In this document: in pieces, positions 15,410 through 17,035 of the stretch
Position numbering within the stretch: the first letter of the stretch is position 1
Layout of the letters: every line of letters starts with the position of its first letter
Source of the DNA: CAXMRP01 sp964196155
GTDB taxonomy: Bacteria; Pseudomonadota; Alphaproteobacteria; Rhizobiales; Afifellaceae
Length of the DNA: 17,035 nt
Reading direction: 5' to 3'
Assembly (NCBI GenBank): GCA_964196155.1
Contig: CAXMRP010000182.1
Span: forward strand, 1-17,035
Made by a program: the position numbers and the translations under genes
Notes under the pieces: model-generated
Database searches by the model: none
Seen by the model: only the letters and a program-made list of their open reading frames with translations
What the model was told of the DNA's origin: nothing

Positions 15410-15595
15410 CCACATCCGAAAATGGTATCCACAAGCCGGCCGTCAAAGATAAACGATCTGCTGGTGCCCGGAATGGAAATTCGGACCAAAGGCCACATTC
15501 GTTGGCGATGCCAAACCTGGATTGCAATCGACAAGCTCAATACGCGTTGCCGGAAGCCGTCTGTCGCGCATTTGGCAAGCGGAACGAGGATTCCA

Positions 15596-16858
15596 ATGAC
15601 CCGAGATCGATTGTATTTTCTGCTGCTCAATATTGGCCACTTCATGGATCATCTGTTCATGCTGGTTTTCGCGACCGTCGCTGCACTGGCGCTGCACCGG
15701 GAGTGGGGCATCGGATATGCGGAGTTACTGGCTTACGCTACCCCCGGCTTCTTTGCCTTCGGAGTGTTTGCTTTGCCTGCAGGATGGCTTGCTGACAAAT
15801 GGAGCCGTGATGGAATGATGAGCGTCTTTTTCGCCGGCGTCGGCCTTGCTTCAATCCTCACCAGCTTTGCCACATCGCCCAGGCAGGTCGGTGTCGGACT
15901 GTTCCTGATCGGAATGTTCGCTGCAATCTACCATCCGGTCGGCCTGGCGATTGTAACCATGAAGTGGCGGGATACCGGCATGCGTATTGCCACGAATGGG
16001 GTCTGGGGAAATCTTGGCGTTGCCAGCGCAGCGCTGATCACCGGCTACATGATAGATCATGGCGGATGGCGCATGGCATTCTTCCTACCCGGTGTATTCG
16101 CCATAGCGATTGGATTGATCTATCTGATATTTCGCTGGGAGGACATTCGGGCAGAGCACACATCATCGAAGGCTTCGGCGATAGCAAAAGAACCGGCGAT
16201 GAGTGCGTCGCACCGGACGTTGCTGATACGTGTTTCAGCTATCGTATTTCTGACAACGGCAGTCTCGTCAATCATCTTTCAATCGACGACGTTTGCGTTA
16301 CCAAAGATGTTTGATGAACGCATGCAAGGCCTCGCTGAGAGCCTGTCCGCCTGGGTCAACGGTCTCTCAACACCCGGTGGAGACGATGTTGCGACAGTGA
16401 TCGGCGCGCTTGCCTTTGCGGTCTTTGCGATTGCTTCAATTGCGCAACTGGTCGTTGGCAACATGCTCGACCGATACGGCCCACGCAGAGTCTTTATGAT
16501 CATGGCTGTGATCCAAATATTGTTCTTCTCGCTAATGCCAGGGCTGACAGACGGCGCCGCTCTTGCCGTGGCACTCGGTTTCATGCTTGGCGCGTTCGGT
16601 CAAATCCCGATCAACGATTTCATGATTGGAAAAATGGCGAATAGCGTTTCCCGAGCGCGCATCTATGGCGTCCGCTATGTTGTGAGCTTCACAGTTCTGG
16701 CCGCATCTTTGCCAATGATTGCCTTCGTCTATGACAGATGGGGCTTCGATACATTGTTCGTTATTCTCGCCTGCGCGGCTGGCGTTATACTGCTGGCAGT
16801 TGCAACCTTGCCGCCTCGGCTCCCTACCTCCGAGGGCATCCCTGTCGCCGCCGAATAA
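15596..16858 (+). CDS. MFS transporter (Fsr-like)
   Basis: The 420-residue protein has about 12 hydrophobic segments in two halves joined by a polar loop (roughly residues 178-205). The major facilitator loop signature appears as GWLADKWSRDGMM after the second segment, with a matching GNMLDRYGPRRVF in the second half. IYHPVG in the fourth or fifth segment resembles the Fsr (fosmidomycin-resistance-like) subgroup. The ATG at 15596 has GAGGA five bases upstream and starts right before the first membrane segment. An in-frame ATG at 15422 would add 58 polar residues with no family likeness. The substrate is unknown. It may export or import the substrate or product of the preceding SDR. The stop codon abuts a possible insertion-sequence end. 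Confidence 0.87.
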   Translation: MTRDRLYFLLLNIGHFMDHLFMLVFATVAALALHREWGIGYAELLAYATPGFFAFGVFALPAGWLADKWSRDGMMSVFFAGVGLASILTSFATSPRQVGVGLFLIGMFAAIYHPVGLAIVTMKWRDTGMRIATNGVWGNLGVASAALITGYMIDHGGWRMAFFLPGVFAIAIGLIYLIFRWEDIRAEHTSSKASAIAKEPAMSASHRTLLIRVSAIVFLTTAVSSIIFQSTTFALPKMFDERMQGLAESLSAWVNGLSTPGGDDVATVIGALAFAVFAIASIAQLVVGNMLDRYGPRRVFMIMAVIQILFFSLMPGLTDGAALAVALGFMLGAFGQIPINDFMIGKMANSVSRARIYGVRYVVSFTVLAASLPMIAFVYDRWGFDTLFVILACAAGVILLAVATLPPRLPTSEGIPVAAE

Positions 16859-16898
16859 CTCAGTTGTCAGTGCGCGCTGCAATGTCGCCTTTTGGCAC

Positions 16899-17035
16899 CT
16901 AGTGGATTGATTCCAACGTTTGGAACCCTCGGTTTCGTGCGGCGATGATATCATCGGGATCGGCTTTCCAGATGAATGGTGTGGGGCTGTCGGCATTGTA
17001 TTGGCGAATGAATCGGTTGATGGCGGCCTGAAGGT
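16899..17035 (-). mobile_element. IS630-family transposase, C-terminal end (cut by window edge)
   Basis: Reading the minus strand from the right edge gives 45 codons ending in TAG at 16899. The sequence includes LQAAINRFIRQYNADSP, PFIWKADPDDIIAA and a final ESIH. This matches the C-terminus typical of IS630-family DDE transposases (PFVW.ADPD.IIAA...R..Q.L.SIH). The rest of the element lies beyond the window, so whether it is intact cannot be judged. The 40 bases after the stop (16859-16898) probably contain the terminal inverted repeat. IS630 elements insert at TA, and a TA occurs at 16856-16857 inside the MFS stop codon. Confidence 0.8.

Noticed and set aside
15422..15595. N-terminal extension of the MFS transporter from an upstream in-frame ATG
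   Set aside because: The 58 extra residues are polar and unlike the family, and a good ribosome-binding site sits just before the ATG at 15596.
1..17035. Search for CRISPR arrays, tRNA/rRNA genes and a toxin-antitoxin or defence system
   Set aside because: No regularly spaced repeats, cloverleaf or rRNA sequence, or defence-type protein domains were recognised in the window.

Overview
The window reads as a high-GC alphaproteobacterial chromosome segment, most like Hyphomicrobiales (Rhizobiales). This rests on family content and gene order (gltD, a DUF459 protein, an MltB-type transglycosylase, galE/galU, kdsD, NfeD/SPFH, hemH). No rRNA or other phylogenetic marker is present, so the placement is inference. 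Sampled coding lines in the core are about 60-65% G+C. A segment near the right end drops to roughly 40-50%.

Layout. (1) 1-1131: the 3' part of gltD, cut by the left edge. (2) 1144-5032: a minus-strand run of envelope genes: a DUF459 SGNH-like periplasmic protein with a very basic linker, an MltB-type lytic transglycosylase and galE. (3) 5132-6040: galU, divergent from galE. (4) 6044-8805: a BBP2-type outer-membrane beta-barrel protein (minus) divergent from kdsD (plus). (5) 8824-10256: an NfeD/SPFH membrane pair with overlapping ends (minus). (6) 10410-12742: hemH and a 10-TM ArsP_2-type metal transporter (minus). The transporter promoter contains a conspicuous inverted repeat. (7) 12963-14486: an exported 5'-nucleotidase-like metallophosphatase (plus), closed by a clear intrinsic terminator. 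(8) 14538-17035: a compositionally different accessory segment holding an SDR oxidoreductase, an MFS transporter and the C-terminal end of an IS630-family transposase that runs off the right edge.

The genes share an envelope theme. GalU and GalE supply UDP-glucose and UDP-galactose. KdsD supplies arabinose-5-phosphate for KDO and LPS. The transglycosylase remodels peptidoglycan. BBP2, NfeD/SPFH and the DUF459 protein are surface or membrane proteins of less certain role. hemH and the metal transporter form a metal/heme neighbourhood.

I do not see a clear novel multi-gene system such as a defence island, CRISPR array or biosynthetic cluster. The best second looks are the operator-like palindrome inside the transporter promoter, the unusual metal-ligand substitution in the metallophosphatase, the DUF459 protein lacking canonical SGNH catalytic residues and carrying a poly-basic linker, and the likely acquired SDR-MFS-IS630 segment. 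No gene-free stretch exceeds 300 bases.
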